From positions 62,001-126,000 of the forward strand of contig CAWATW010000005.1 of the NCBI GenBank assembly GCA_963785075.1: DNA of 64,000 nt, given 5' to 3'. Shown here piece after piece: positions 33,311 to 40,517 of the stretch (position 1 is the stretch's first letter; every line of letters begins with the position of its first letter). The translations under genes and the position numbers were made by a program. The notes beneath the pieces are model-generated. The model saw only the letters and a list, made by a program, of their open reading frames with translations. It searched no databases and was not told the DNA's origin. The stretch is from JAOUGY01 sp963785075. GTDB lineage: Bacteria > Actinomycetota > Acidimicrobiia > Spongiisociales > ZC4RG35.

Positions 33311-34051
33311 TCAGCTGTTCGCCAGCCGGAGGGCTGATCGAGCTGCCAGGTCGAACAGGGCGGTGTGAATGTCGTGGGCGGTGCGCCAGTTGCGATCTTC
33401 CCACACGTCGCCGCTGACATCGTCGCCGGCGAAGAGGTACTGCCCGATCGGGACGTTCCGGAACTGGCCCACTGCGAGCAAAGCGGCCGCCTCTGCCTCG
33501 ACGACGATGCAACCCTCGTTGCGTCGTCGCTGGATTCTCCCGGGTGTCTCGCGGAAGAAGCCGTCGGTAGTCCAGGTTTTGCCAACTGTGTAAGCCAACT
33601 CGGAGTCTTCCGCAACGTCTCGCAGGACGGCGACAACGTTGTCTGGGGCCGAGACCTCCCGTGCTGGAAGGATGTAGTGATAGGACGTGCCCTCGTCGCG
33701 GACAGCGGAGTCGACGACGATCACATGACCGAGCGCCAGATCCCCCGCGACGGCACCGGCGCCTCCACAGGCGACGATTGCCTCGATGCCGGCTGCAAGA
33801 ACCCGCTCAACACTGACAGTCGCGAGCGGTGCGCCCTGGCCGGGATAGAACACGGCCAGCGGCTCTCCCTCGAATTCCACACTCCAGAGCCCTCCCATGC
33901 TCGGCAGCTCACAGAGCACCTGCCCAGTCGCGGACAGCTCGTCGACCAGCGAAGGGAAGAAACACGCAACAGCCGCACGAGGCGCCCCAGGAATCGGGGG
34001 TTCAGATCGAGGGTCGATCAGCGCTGTTCGATCCGGGTCGAACTCGAGAAT
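33311..34051 (-). CDS. Nucleoside phosphorylase without a canonical start codon
   Basis: A PNP/UDP-family phosphorylase that would cleave nucleosides with phosphate. GAPLATVSVERVL, IVACGGAGAVAGDLALGHV, VDSAVRDEGTSYHY, WTTDGFFRET and VVEAEAAALLAVGQFR are family motifs. The frame is open without a stop to 34060 and codes for plausible family sequence (ILEFDPDRTALIDPRS) upstream of the first GTG at 33919, but no ATG, GTG or TTG occurs there. An ATT at 34049-34051 lies where the N-terminus is expected. It may use that rare start, or be N-terminally damaged; 33919 would give only 202 residues. Confidence 0.7.
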   Translation of the reverse strand: MLEFDPDRTALIDPRSEPPIPGAPRAAVACFFPSLVDELSATGQVLCELPSMGGLWSVEFEGEPLAVFYPGQGAPLATVSVERVLAAGIEAIVACGGAGAVAGDLALGHVIVVDSAVRDEGTSYHYILPAREVSAPDNVVAVLRDVAEDSELAYTVGKTWTTDGFFRETPGRIQRRRNEGCIVVEAEAAALLAVGQFRNVPIGQYLFAGDDVSGDVWEDRNWRTAHDIHTALFDLAARSALRLANS

Positions 34052-34263
34052 CGGAGCACGTCAGTCATCGACGGCCATAGCCGCCATGCCACTGCGACTC
34101 TCCATGCCGTTTCTACATGATTCCATAGTGGCCTCTGCGCTCTGGAGTTTGTGCCCGAGCTCGCCTTCACTGAGCTCGCTTGGCGCGAGCCGATCACCAA
34201 ATATGGGACACGAATGCGCGTCCCGCTGACCACACTAGATCGGCACGTACGAGTACACGTTGG

Positions 34264-34542
34264 TCAGCGTGTCGGGTAGATGTCGCGGCGGTGCCCGACA
34301 CGGAGCACGATGACTTCTCGCCGGTTGTCGTCGATGCGGTCGAGGATGCGGTAGGTGCCGCGTCGAGCGCTCCAGACGCCCTCCAGCTCGTTGCGGAGCG
34401 GGGCGCCCACTCGCTGCGGGTTGTCGAGCAGCGGTCCTGTGATGAAGTCGATGACAGCGAACGCCACTGCCTCAGGCAGCGTCTCGCGGATCGCTCGCGC
34501 GGCGGGCGCAGTAACGACGATCTCGTACCGGGGTTCGGTCAC
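34264..34542 (-). CDS. RelE/ParE-type toxin
   Basis: A 92-residue toxin-like protein with a ParE/RelE fold: YEIVVTAPAARAIRETLPE, then NPQRVGAPLRNELEGVWSARRG and YRILDRIDDNRREVIVLRVGHRRDIY. The conserved basic C-terminal residues for mRNA interference are present. It is the second gene of a pair; its ATG overlaps the antitoxin stop by four bases. In many such pairs the toxin is an mRNA interferase held by the antitoxin. Confidence 0.9.
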   Translation of the reverse strand: MTEPRYEIVVTAPAARAIRETLPEAVAFAVIDFITGPLLDNPQRVGAPLRNELEGVWSARRGTYRILDRIDDNRREVIVLRVGHRRDIYPTR

Positions 34543-34808
34543 CGGGGCCGGAGAGCCCTGACGGCGTCGACCCCGCGCACCACGTCGCCTTCGAGATAGG
34601 CGCGGTGGGCCTCGACGAGTTCAGCCACCGCATCAGCGTCACCCAGCACCGCAAGGGTCTCTTCCAGTGATTCGAGGTCTTCGGGGCTGATGAGGACGGC
34701 GGCCGGCGTCCCGTGCTTGGTTACTACGACACGCTCGTGGTGTGCTTGGACGCGTTCGATGAACTCCGAGAAGCGGTCCCGTACAGTTCGCAACGATTCA
34801 CTTGACAT
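34539..34808 (-). CDS. Phd/YefM-type antitoxin
   Basis: An 89-residue antitoxin. The N-terminus (SSESLRTVRDRFSEFIERVQ) and RVVVTKHGTPAAVLISPEDL are the Phd/YefM DNA-binding fold, and the acidic C-terminal helix would wrap the toxin. A perfect palindrome CACAATTGTG lies three bases upstream of its start, well placed for self-repression. The toxin gene follows with a four-base overlap. Confidence 0.9.
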   Translation of the reverse strand: MSSESLRTVRDRFSEFIERVQAHHERVVVTKHGTPAAVLISPEDLESLEETLAVLGDADAVAELVEAHRAYLEGDVVRGVDAVRALRPR

Positions 34809-34811
34809 GAC

Positions 34812-34821
34812 CACAATTGTG
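34812..34821 (-). promoter_or_regulatory. Palindromic operator of the toxin-antitoxin pair
   Basis: CACAATTGTG is a perfect 10-bp palindrome just upstream of the antitoxin ATG (34808). Phd/YefM antitoxins bind such sites to repress their own operon. Confidence 0.5.
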
Positions 34822-34915
34822 CCACACCCAATCGCCCTTGGGAAGACCCGCACCGATCGCCACGTCCGGCGCAGAAACGAGCACATCGCCGAACCACGCA
34901 TAGCGATGCCTCTTT

Positions 34916-35839
34916 GTGTCAAGTCGATGTTTGGCCGGGGTTGGGACGCGACCGGTTGGCCCTGGTGCCTGGAAGGCCGATGGATTCCCGACCAGGCAGG
35001 CGTGTCGAGTGGCGGGGGTGTCCCGCCAAGCCTTCTACGAGTGGAAGACCCGGGTGGCGGCCGGGCCGACCACCACCGAACTGGCGGAGGTTCGGTTGGT
35101 CGAGACGATGCGGGAGATCCATCGGGAAGACGACACGGTGGGGTCGCCCAGGATGATCGTGGAACTGGGGAACCAAGGCTGGGACGTGAACCACAAGCGG
35201 GTGGAACGGCTCATGCGGGAACATGGCATCGTGGGGATCCCGAAGAAGCGGTTCGTGCGGACCACGGTCTCGACAGAGGAGCGTCCCAAGGTCCCCGACC
35301 TGGTGGCCCGCCGGTTCACCCCGGGCGCCCCGGATTGGGCGTGGTGTTCGGACATCACCTACATCCCGACCTGGGAAGGCTGGCTGTATCTGGCCTCCGT
35401 CGTGGACATCGGCTCGAGACGCGTGCTCGGCTACTCAATGGCCGACCACATGCGAGCCAGTCTGGTCACGTCGGCGATAGACATGGCCGTCGGGATCCGA
35501 GCCGGCGACGTGGAAGGGATCATCTTGCATTCGGATCGTGGATCCCAATACCTGGCAGGAGAGACAGCCGCCGTCTTGGACCAGGCCGGGATGGTCCAGT
35601 CGGTGGGACGGACCGGGGTGTGCTGGGATAACGCCGTGGCCGAAGCCTGGTTCGGGACCCTCAAACGAGAACTCGTCTCGCGCATCAGCTTCACGACACG
35701 AGCCGAGGCCCGTCGGGCGATCTTCGCCTGGATCAACCGATACAACACCCGACGGCTCCACTCCAGCCTCGGCTACCAGACCCCGATCGGATGGGAGGAC
35801 CAGTACCGTCAAACCAAGACACACGACCAAGCCGCGTAA
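34916..35839 (+). mobile_element. IS3-family transposase OrfB without OrfA
   Basis: A 307-residue DDE transposase. The HTH_21-like start (CRVAGVSRQAFYEWKTR), the rve catalytic core with Asp in WCSDITYIPTWEGWLYLA, Asp in ILHSDRGSQYLAG and Glu in DNAVAEAWFGTLKRE, and the end TRRLHSSLGYQTP are all IS3 OrfB features. No OrfA is found upstream, where the antitoxin gene stands instead. No convincing terminal inverted repeats were found, so the element looks 5'-truncated and unable to move alone. Confidence 0.85.
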
Positions 35840-35965
35840 GAACGGTGTCAGGCAACCGGGGGGAAGGCCAACGCTCCAAGACGATGAAAGTCAACCATCG
35901 GCATAAGCCCAGGTCAGGGGCCACACAACGCTGAATCGCCAGGTCTCCAAGACCCCTGATCCCGT

Positions 35966-36008
35966 CTGGGGGTCAAGAGGTCGAGAGTTCAAGTCTCTCC
36001 AGCCCGAC
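35966..36008 (+). repeat. att direct repeat, distal copy
   Basis: Forty-three bases identical to the tRNA-Pro 3' half at 27404-27446. It marks the right end of the island. The sequence 5' of it lacks the rest of a tRNA. Confidence 0.9.
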
Positions 36009-36088
36009 CGATGATTCCGCCGGGTGAGGCCCGCGCCCGGCCTACTCGACCACCGTGTGCGTCACCGTCGCATGGGTCGCGACCCGGA

Positions 36089-36331
36089 TCAGCTTCTCGA
36101 GGGACTCGTCCGCCCTCTGCGGACGCCGACGGCGACTACCACCACCACGATCGCGCCGACGACCGATGCGATCGTCCTGATGACGAAGTCACCCGTCGGC
36201 ACGTTCGGCGGTACCGGCAACGGTGACCCGTTCGACGTCTCCCCTGCGATGAAACCGAGACCGAACGCCGCAACCAACGAGGTGAGCGCGATCGCCCGTT
36301 GCACGGCCGAAAGCCGACTGACGATTCCCAT
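36089..36331 (-). CDS. Small two-helix membrane protein
   Basis: An 80-residue protein with two hydrophobic segments (about residues 11-29 and 48-70) and a basic C-terminus. The ATG at 36331 is preceded by GAGAGGAT at suitable distance. No family is recognised. It is the first gene outside the island on the right. Confidence 0.5.
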   Translation of the reverse strand: MGIVSRLSAVQRAIALTSLVAAFGLGFIAGETSNGSPLPVPPNVPTGDFVIRTIASVVGAIVVVVVAVGVRRGRTSPSRS

Positions 36332-36752
36332 CGTGATCCTCTCTTCCTGGTTGGAGATCGTGATACACGAGGATTGCCGGCCGGGCAAGGCTCAACTCGG
36401 TCGAGAGTGCGCGAGATCAAGTCGTCCCAGGCCGCGTCCGGTTCTTCGTGTGTTGACCACCGCCAGCCAGTGGCGCCCGCATGATTGCGTTCGGGGGGTC
36501 TGGACATCGGAGGCTCCTTCATCGGCACGCGTTCAACGTGCCCACCTGTCCCCTCGAGGCTTTTGTCCAGTGAGGTGCGAGCCCGTCCCGGGCCTTCTGT
36601 GGCGCTCGGACCTGACCCGGCCCTGGGCAGGCGGAACCCCAGCCACCCTTCGGTCGACGCCCCCGACTCTATCCACGGCACCGGCAAGCCGGGCGGACCC
36701 TGCGGAGCGTGACGTCGCGATAGAGTCGCCCGACCCGCCGAGAGGATCGCAC
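36332..36752. other. Non-coding or uncertain stretch before the CocE gene
   Basis: About 420 bases. A leftward frame from an ATG at 36507 with GGAG upstream runs over the small membrane-protein gene in another frame; its first 55 codons look protein-like but have no recognised family. Otherwise nothing is seen apart from the 5' region of the CocE-type gene. Confidence 0.3.
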
Positions 36753-38501
36753 GTGGACGAACAGAGCTGGACCGACATCCGCGACGGGATGCGGATCGAT
36801 TGGCAGGTGCCGATCGAGATGGACGACGGCATCGTGCTGCGGGCGGACATGTTCCGACCGATCGACGACGGGCGCTACCCCGTCATCCTCACCTACGGGA
36901 TCTATGCCAAGGGGTTGTCGTATCAAGATGGCTACCCGCACCAGTGGGGGAAGATGGTTGCCGACTACCCCGAGATCCTCGAGGGCTCGACCAACAAATA
37001 CCAGAACTGGGAGGTGACCGACCCCGAACGGTGGGTGCCCGACGGGTACATCGTGATCCGCATCGATTCGAGAGGGGCAGGGTGGTCCCCCGGTTTCATG
37101 AGCCCCGATTCTCCGCGCGAGATCGAGGATCTGTACCAGTGCATCGAGTGGGCCGCGACCCAGGATTGGTCATCGGGCAAGGTGGGCATGCTCGGCATCT
37201 CGTACTACGCCCGCAACCAATGGCGGGTGGCGGGCATGAAGCCGCCTCACCTGGCGGCGATCCTGCCGTGGGAGGGCGGCAACGACAACTACCGGGACTC
37301 GAGCTATCACGGCGGGATCATGAGCGAGTTCCGCAAGCGATGGTCCGAGGCGCAAGTGGTCAACGTCCAGTACGGGCGAGGCGAGCTGGCGAAGACGAAC
37401 CCCAACACGGGGCAGTCCGTCGCAGGCCCCGTCACCCTGAGCGACGAGGAGCTGGCTCGCAATCGCCACAACGTCCACGAGGAACAGAAGAAGCATCCGC
37501 TCTGCGACGAATGGCACGGGGAGCGGACGGCCGACCTGTCGCTGGTCGACCTCCCGCTGCTGACCTGCGCCAACTGGGGTGGCCAGGGCATCCACCCGCG
37601 AGGCAACTTCAACGGGTTCGTCGAATCGCCATCCGAACAGAAATGGCTGGAAGTGCACGGCGACTCCCACTGGTCGCTGTTCTCGAGCGGCTATGGCCTC
37701 GACCTCCAGAGGAGATTCTTCGACCACTTCTTGAAGGACGTCGACAACGGATGGCAGGAGACGCCACGGGTGATGCTCAACATCCGCCATCCGGGAGAGC
37801 GCTTCGAGCTGCGCTACGAGGACGAATGGCCGCTCGCCAGGACCGAATGGACGCCGCTTCATCTCGACGCCGCCGGCAACGGGCTGAGCCCCGAGCCGAC
37901 GCCGCCTTCGTCCGTCACCTACGACACCATGGGCGACGGGGTGATGTTCTGGCTCCCCACTCGCGACGAGCCGCTCGAGATCACAGGTCCGTTGGCGGCC
38001 AAGTTGTTCGTGTCCTCGGAAACGACGGACGCCGACCTGTTCCTGGTGCTGCGACTGTTCGACCCCGACGGGAGCGAGGTCACGTTCATGGGGTCGACCG
38101 ACCCCAACACCCCCATCGCCAACGGTTGGCTACGAGCTTCGCATCGTGCTCTCGTGCCAGAGAAGACACTCCCCTATCGCCCTTTTCATCCCCACGACCG
38201 GGTCGAGCCCCTGACGCCTGGCGAGGTCTACGAGTGTGACGTCGAGTTCGTCCCGACGTGCATCGTCGTCCCCCCGGGGTACCGGCTCGCGCTCAACGTG
38301 CGTGGCAGGGACTACGAGTACACGGGGCCGTTGTCGGACTTCGGGCAGGAGTTCCACTACGCGACGCGGGGCACGGGGGGTATGACCCACACCGACCCAG
38401 ACAACCGGCCGCCCGAAGTGTTCGACACCAGGGTCACGCTCCACTCTGGCGGTGACCACCCTGCTCATCTCTTGCTGCCGGTCATCCCGCAGGAGCCCTG
38501 A
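36753..38501 (+). CDS. CocE/NonD-type hydrolase (X-Pro dipeptidyl-peptidase family)
   Basis: A 582-residue serine hydrolase. The catalytic alpha/beta domain has the serine in LGISYYARNQW near residue 150, and VPIEMDDGIVLRADMFRP begins it. The second half is the jelly-roll X-Pro dipeptidyl-peptidase C-terminal domain (LFLVLRLFDPDG, VPPGYRLALNVRGRDYEYTG). CocE-type enzymes hydrolyse esters or X-Pro peptides; the substrate here is unknown. The start is a GTG with GAGAGGAT upstream. It is much longer on its own strand than competing frames. Confidence 0.87.
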   Translation: MDEQSWTDIRDGMRIDWQVPIEMDDGIVLRADMFRPIDDGRYPVILTYGIYAKGLSYQDGYPHQWGKMVADYPEILEGSTNKYQNWEVTDPERWVPDGYIVIRIDSRGAGWSPGFMSPDSPREIEDLYQCIEWAATQDWSSGKVGMLGISYYARNQWRVAGMKPPHLAAILPWEGGNDNYRDSSYHGGIMSEFRKRWSEAQVVNVQYGRGELAKTNPNTGQSVAGPVTLSDEELARNRHNVHEEQKKHPLCDEWHGERTADLSLVDLPLLTCANWGGQGIHPRGNFNGFVESPSEQKWLEVHGDSHWSLFSSGYGLDLQRRFFDHFLKDVDNGWQETPRVMLNIRHPGERFELRYEDEWPLARTEWTPLHLDAAGNGLSPEPTPPSSVTYDTMGDGVMFWLPTRDEPLEITGPLAAKLFVSSETTDADLFLVLRLFDPDGSEVTFMGSTDPNTPIANGWLRASHRALVPEKTLPYRPFHPHDRVEPLTPGEVYECDVEFVPTCIVVPPGYRLALNVRGRDYEYTGPLSDFGQEFHYATRGTGGMTHTDPDNRPPEVFDTRVTLHSGGDHPAHLLLPVIPQEP

Positions 38502-38507
38502 GCGGCG

Positions 38508-39224
38508 TCAGCGCCGCAGGTGCTGATCGAAGAACGCCACGATCCGCCGCCGAGCGTCGATCGCCGACGGCTCGTGGAAGGCCGTGTGGACGAACCTGCC
38601 GGAGATGGCCGCCCATGCCGGAGTCTCTCCGGGTGCGTGGTCGTTGAGGAACCCGTGTCCGGCATCGGGATACTCGAGAACGTCGTGGGCGACACCGTTC
38701 GTCTCGAGGATCTCCTCCAGACGCGTCGCCGCTCCGCGGAGGGATGCATCCTTCGCTCCGTAGCTAGCCACGATGGGGCAGGCGTCGGCGAGTCGCGTGG
38801 GCGCATCCTTCGGCACCATCCCGTAGTTGACACTCGAGGCGCCATAGGCTCCGTTCGCGGCGAGCAGAAGTGCGAAGCCGCCGCCCATGCAGAACCCGAT
38901 GACTCCCACGGCGCCATTGCAGTCGTCGCGGTCGAGGAGATGGTGCCTCACCCTCTCGATGTCGGCGAACACGTCGCCGTGGCCCGCGGCGGCTTGTCGC
39001 ACCGTGGCGAACATGCAGCGGAGACGGCCTCCCCAGTAGTAGAGGTCGGGTGCGGCGGCGATGAAGCCTGCCTCTGCGAGCCAGTCGGTCTGGTGGCCCA
39101 GGTCCGTCGTCATGCCGAGGGCGTCGGAGATCACCACCACCCCGGGATGCGACCCCTCGCCCGACGGCGTGCGGACGATCACCGGCATGTCGCCCTTGGT
39201 CCCGTTCAGAATGATCTGGGTCAC
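38508..39224 (-). CDS. Dienelactone hydrolase family protein
   Basis: A 238-residue alpha/beta hydrolase of the DLH family. The nucleophile is Cys in GVIGFCMGGGFAL near residue 115; the Asp is in SYGAKDASL and the His in PDAGHGFLND, giving the Cys-Asp-His triad of dienelactone hydrolases. Aromatic-ring lactones are classical substrates, though many relatives act on other esters. GTG start with GGAGAGG six bases upstream. It converges on the CocE-type gene. Confidence 0.88.
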   Translation of the reverse strand: MTQIILNGTKGDMPVIVRTPSGEGSHPGVVVISDALGMTTDLGHQTDWLAEAGFIAAAPDLYYWGGRLRCMFATVRQAAAGHGDVFADIERVRHHLLDRDDCNGAVGVIGFCMGGGFALLLAANGAYGASSVNYGMVPKDAPTRLADACPIVASYGAKDASLRGAATRLEEILETNGVAHDVLEYPDAGHGFLNDHAPGETPAWAAISGRFVHTAFHEPSAIDARRRIVAFFDQHLRR

Positions 39225-39270
39225 CGTGGCCTCTCCAGGTTCTCGTGTGGTGAGGGGCTCGGACGCCCCG

Positions 39271-40269
39271 CTACTTCTGTAGCTTCTCCATGGCGTAGGC
39301 CGGCATTCTCTCGCCGGCGATGAGCGCCGGATCGAAGGCCTCCGACAGCGTCCGGAGCTCATCGTCGGAGAGCCGGAGCTGGAGAGCGGCGACGTTGTCC
39401 TCGAGGTGTTTCGCATTGGTGGTGCCGGCAATCGGGAGCAGGTAGTCGCGCTGAGCCAGAACCCACGCAAGAGCAACCTGCGCGTTCGATACGCCATGGG
39501 ACACGGCGACGTCGGTGATCGCCTGGAGCAGCGCGGCGTTCCGATCGATGTTCTCCTGGCGGAACCGGGGGTGCTTCAGCCGTAGGTCGCCTTCCCCGAT
39601 GTCGCCCTCGCCCTTGATCTCCCCGGAGAGGAACCCCCGCCCGATCGGGGCGAACGCCACGTATCCGATCCCGAGTTCCTCGCAGACTCCAAAGATCTCG
39701 TCTTCGGCGAATCGCGTCCACAGCGAGTATTCGGCCTGGACGACGGCGAGCGGATGGGTGGCGTGCGCCCGTCTGATCGATTCGGGAGCGGCTTCGCAGA
39801 CTCCGAGATACCTGACCTTCCCCGCCTCGATCAACTCGGCCATGGCTCCCACGGTCTCCTCGACCGGAATCGCCGGGTCGATCCGGTGGGCGTAGTACAG
39901 GTCGACGTGCTCGACCCCGAGGCGCTCGAGACTGCGATCCACGCACGTTCTCACATACGGAGCGTCGCCCCGCACGATTCTGGTGGTGCCGTCATCGGCC
40001 ATCGTCTGGCCGAATTTCGTGGCCACGAAGACTTCGTCGCGGCGACCGCTGATCCCCTCACCGACGATCTGCTCACCGACGCCCCACCCGTACAGGTCGG
40101 ACGTGTCGATGTGGGTGACCCCGAGATCGAGGGCATGTCTGAGCAGATCGACGGCATCGCTCTGGTCGATCGTGCGGTAGCTGCTCGCCAGCGCGGCCCC
40201 GCCCAATCCGAGCGCCGACACCGTTTCTCCAGTCGCTCCGAGCGGGCGTTGCTTGATCTGGTTGGTCAT
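39271..40269 (-). CDS. Aldo/keto reductase
   Basis: A 332-residue NADPH-dependent oxidoreductase of the AKR superfamily (AKR13-like). The catalytic tetrad is present: Asp in THIDTSDLYG with Tyr, Lys in VATKFGQ and His in YYAHRID. The sequence runs from PLGATGETVSALGLGGAAL to LPIAGTTNAKHLEDN, which binds NADPH. The substrate is unknown. It is transcribed leftward, divergent from the SLH-like gene, with a large dyad between them. Confidence 0.92.
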   Translation of the reverse strand: MTNQIKQRPLGATGETVSALGLGGAALASSYRTIDQSDAVDLLRHALDLGVTHIDTSDLYGWGVGEQIVGEGISGRRDEVFVATKFGQTMADDGTTRIVRGDAPYVRTCVDRSLERLGVEHVDLYYAHRIDPAIPVEETVGAMAELIEAGKVRYLGVCEAAPESIRRAHATHPLAVVQAEYSLWTRFAEDEIFGVCEELGIGYVAFAPIGRGFLSGEIKGEGDIGEGDLRLKHPRFRQENIDRNAALLQAITDVAVSHGVSNAQVALAWVLAQRDYLLPIAGTTNAKHLEDNVAALQLRLSDDELRTLSEAFDPALIAGERMPAYAMEKLQK

Positions 40270-40338
40270 GCTGCGATTCAAGCGCAACCGTGCCCGGTAC
40301 ACCCGCTCAGCATGGCGGTCGCGCGGAGCCCCGATCTG

Positions 40339-40387
40339 GTTTTGGTGCACAGAGTGCGTGAATAGCGCACCTTTTGTGCACCAAAAC
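40339..40387. promoter_or_regulatory. 13-bp perfect inverted repeat in the divergent region
   Basis: GTTTTGGTGCACA (40339-40351) is mirrored exactly by TGTGCACCAAAAC (40375-40387), with inner GTGCG/CGCAC arms (40354-40358, 40366-40370). It lies between the aldo/keto reductase and the SLH-like gene and looks like a two-part operator for a dimer or tetramer regulator. Confidence 0.55.
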
Positions 40388-40517
40388 GCCTCCAGCATTG
40401 GGGGCTCGGCCCCAGGCGGGCCCGCTCGACTCAGGTCGGGCCGTTCGACCCTGGTCCGTGGGGCCTATCCTGCGAGCGTATTCGGAACCACGAATCCATG
40501 AGTCTCGGGGAGTGAGC

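Larger units (their letters stand above)
27404..36008. mobile_element. Integrated, decaying genomic island in tRNA-Pro(GGG)
   Basis: An element of about 8.6 kb bounded by 43-bp direct repeats. The integrase gene is next to the tRNA end, as usual, but is frameshifted. Cargo includes a TetR regulator with a membrane protein, an AAC(2')-like acetyltransferase, a nucleoside phosphorylase and a toxin-antitoxin pair, together with several remnants: SEC-C protein, cation exchanger, second recombinase, methyltransferase fragment and IS3 orfB. No conjugation, replication or phage structural gene is seen. The size, broken integrase and mixed remnants indicate an old island that is probably no longer able to excise by itself. 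Confidence 0.9.

Noticed and set aside
36400..36465. Sequence resembling part of the tRNA-Pro att repeat (CGGTCGAGAGT... CAAGTCGTCCCAGGCC)
   Set aside because: Too many mismatches and no clean boundary; probably chance similarity and not a third att site.
36136..36507. Leftward frame with a Shine-Dalgarno overlapping the small membrane-protein gene
   Set aside because: The second half is an out-of-frame reading of the membrane protein; only the first 55 codons look protein-like, without a family.
40339..40387. Similarity of GGTGCA/TGCACC arms to an NtrC enhancer site
   Set aside because: The arms are in the opposite order and NtrC/sigma-54 control is not expected in actinobacteria.
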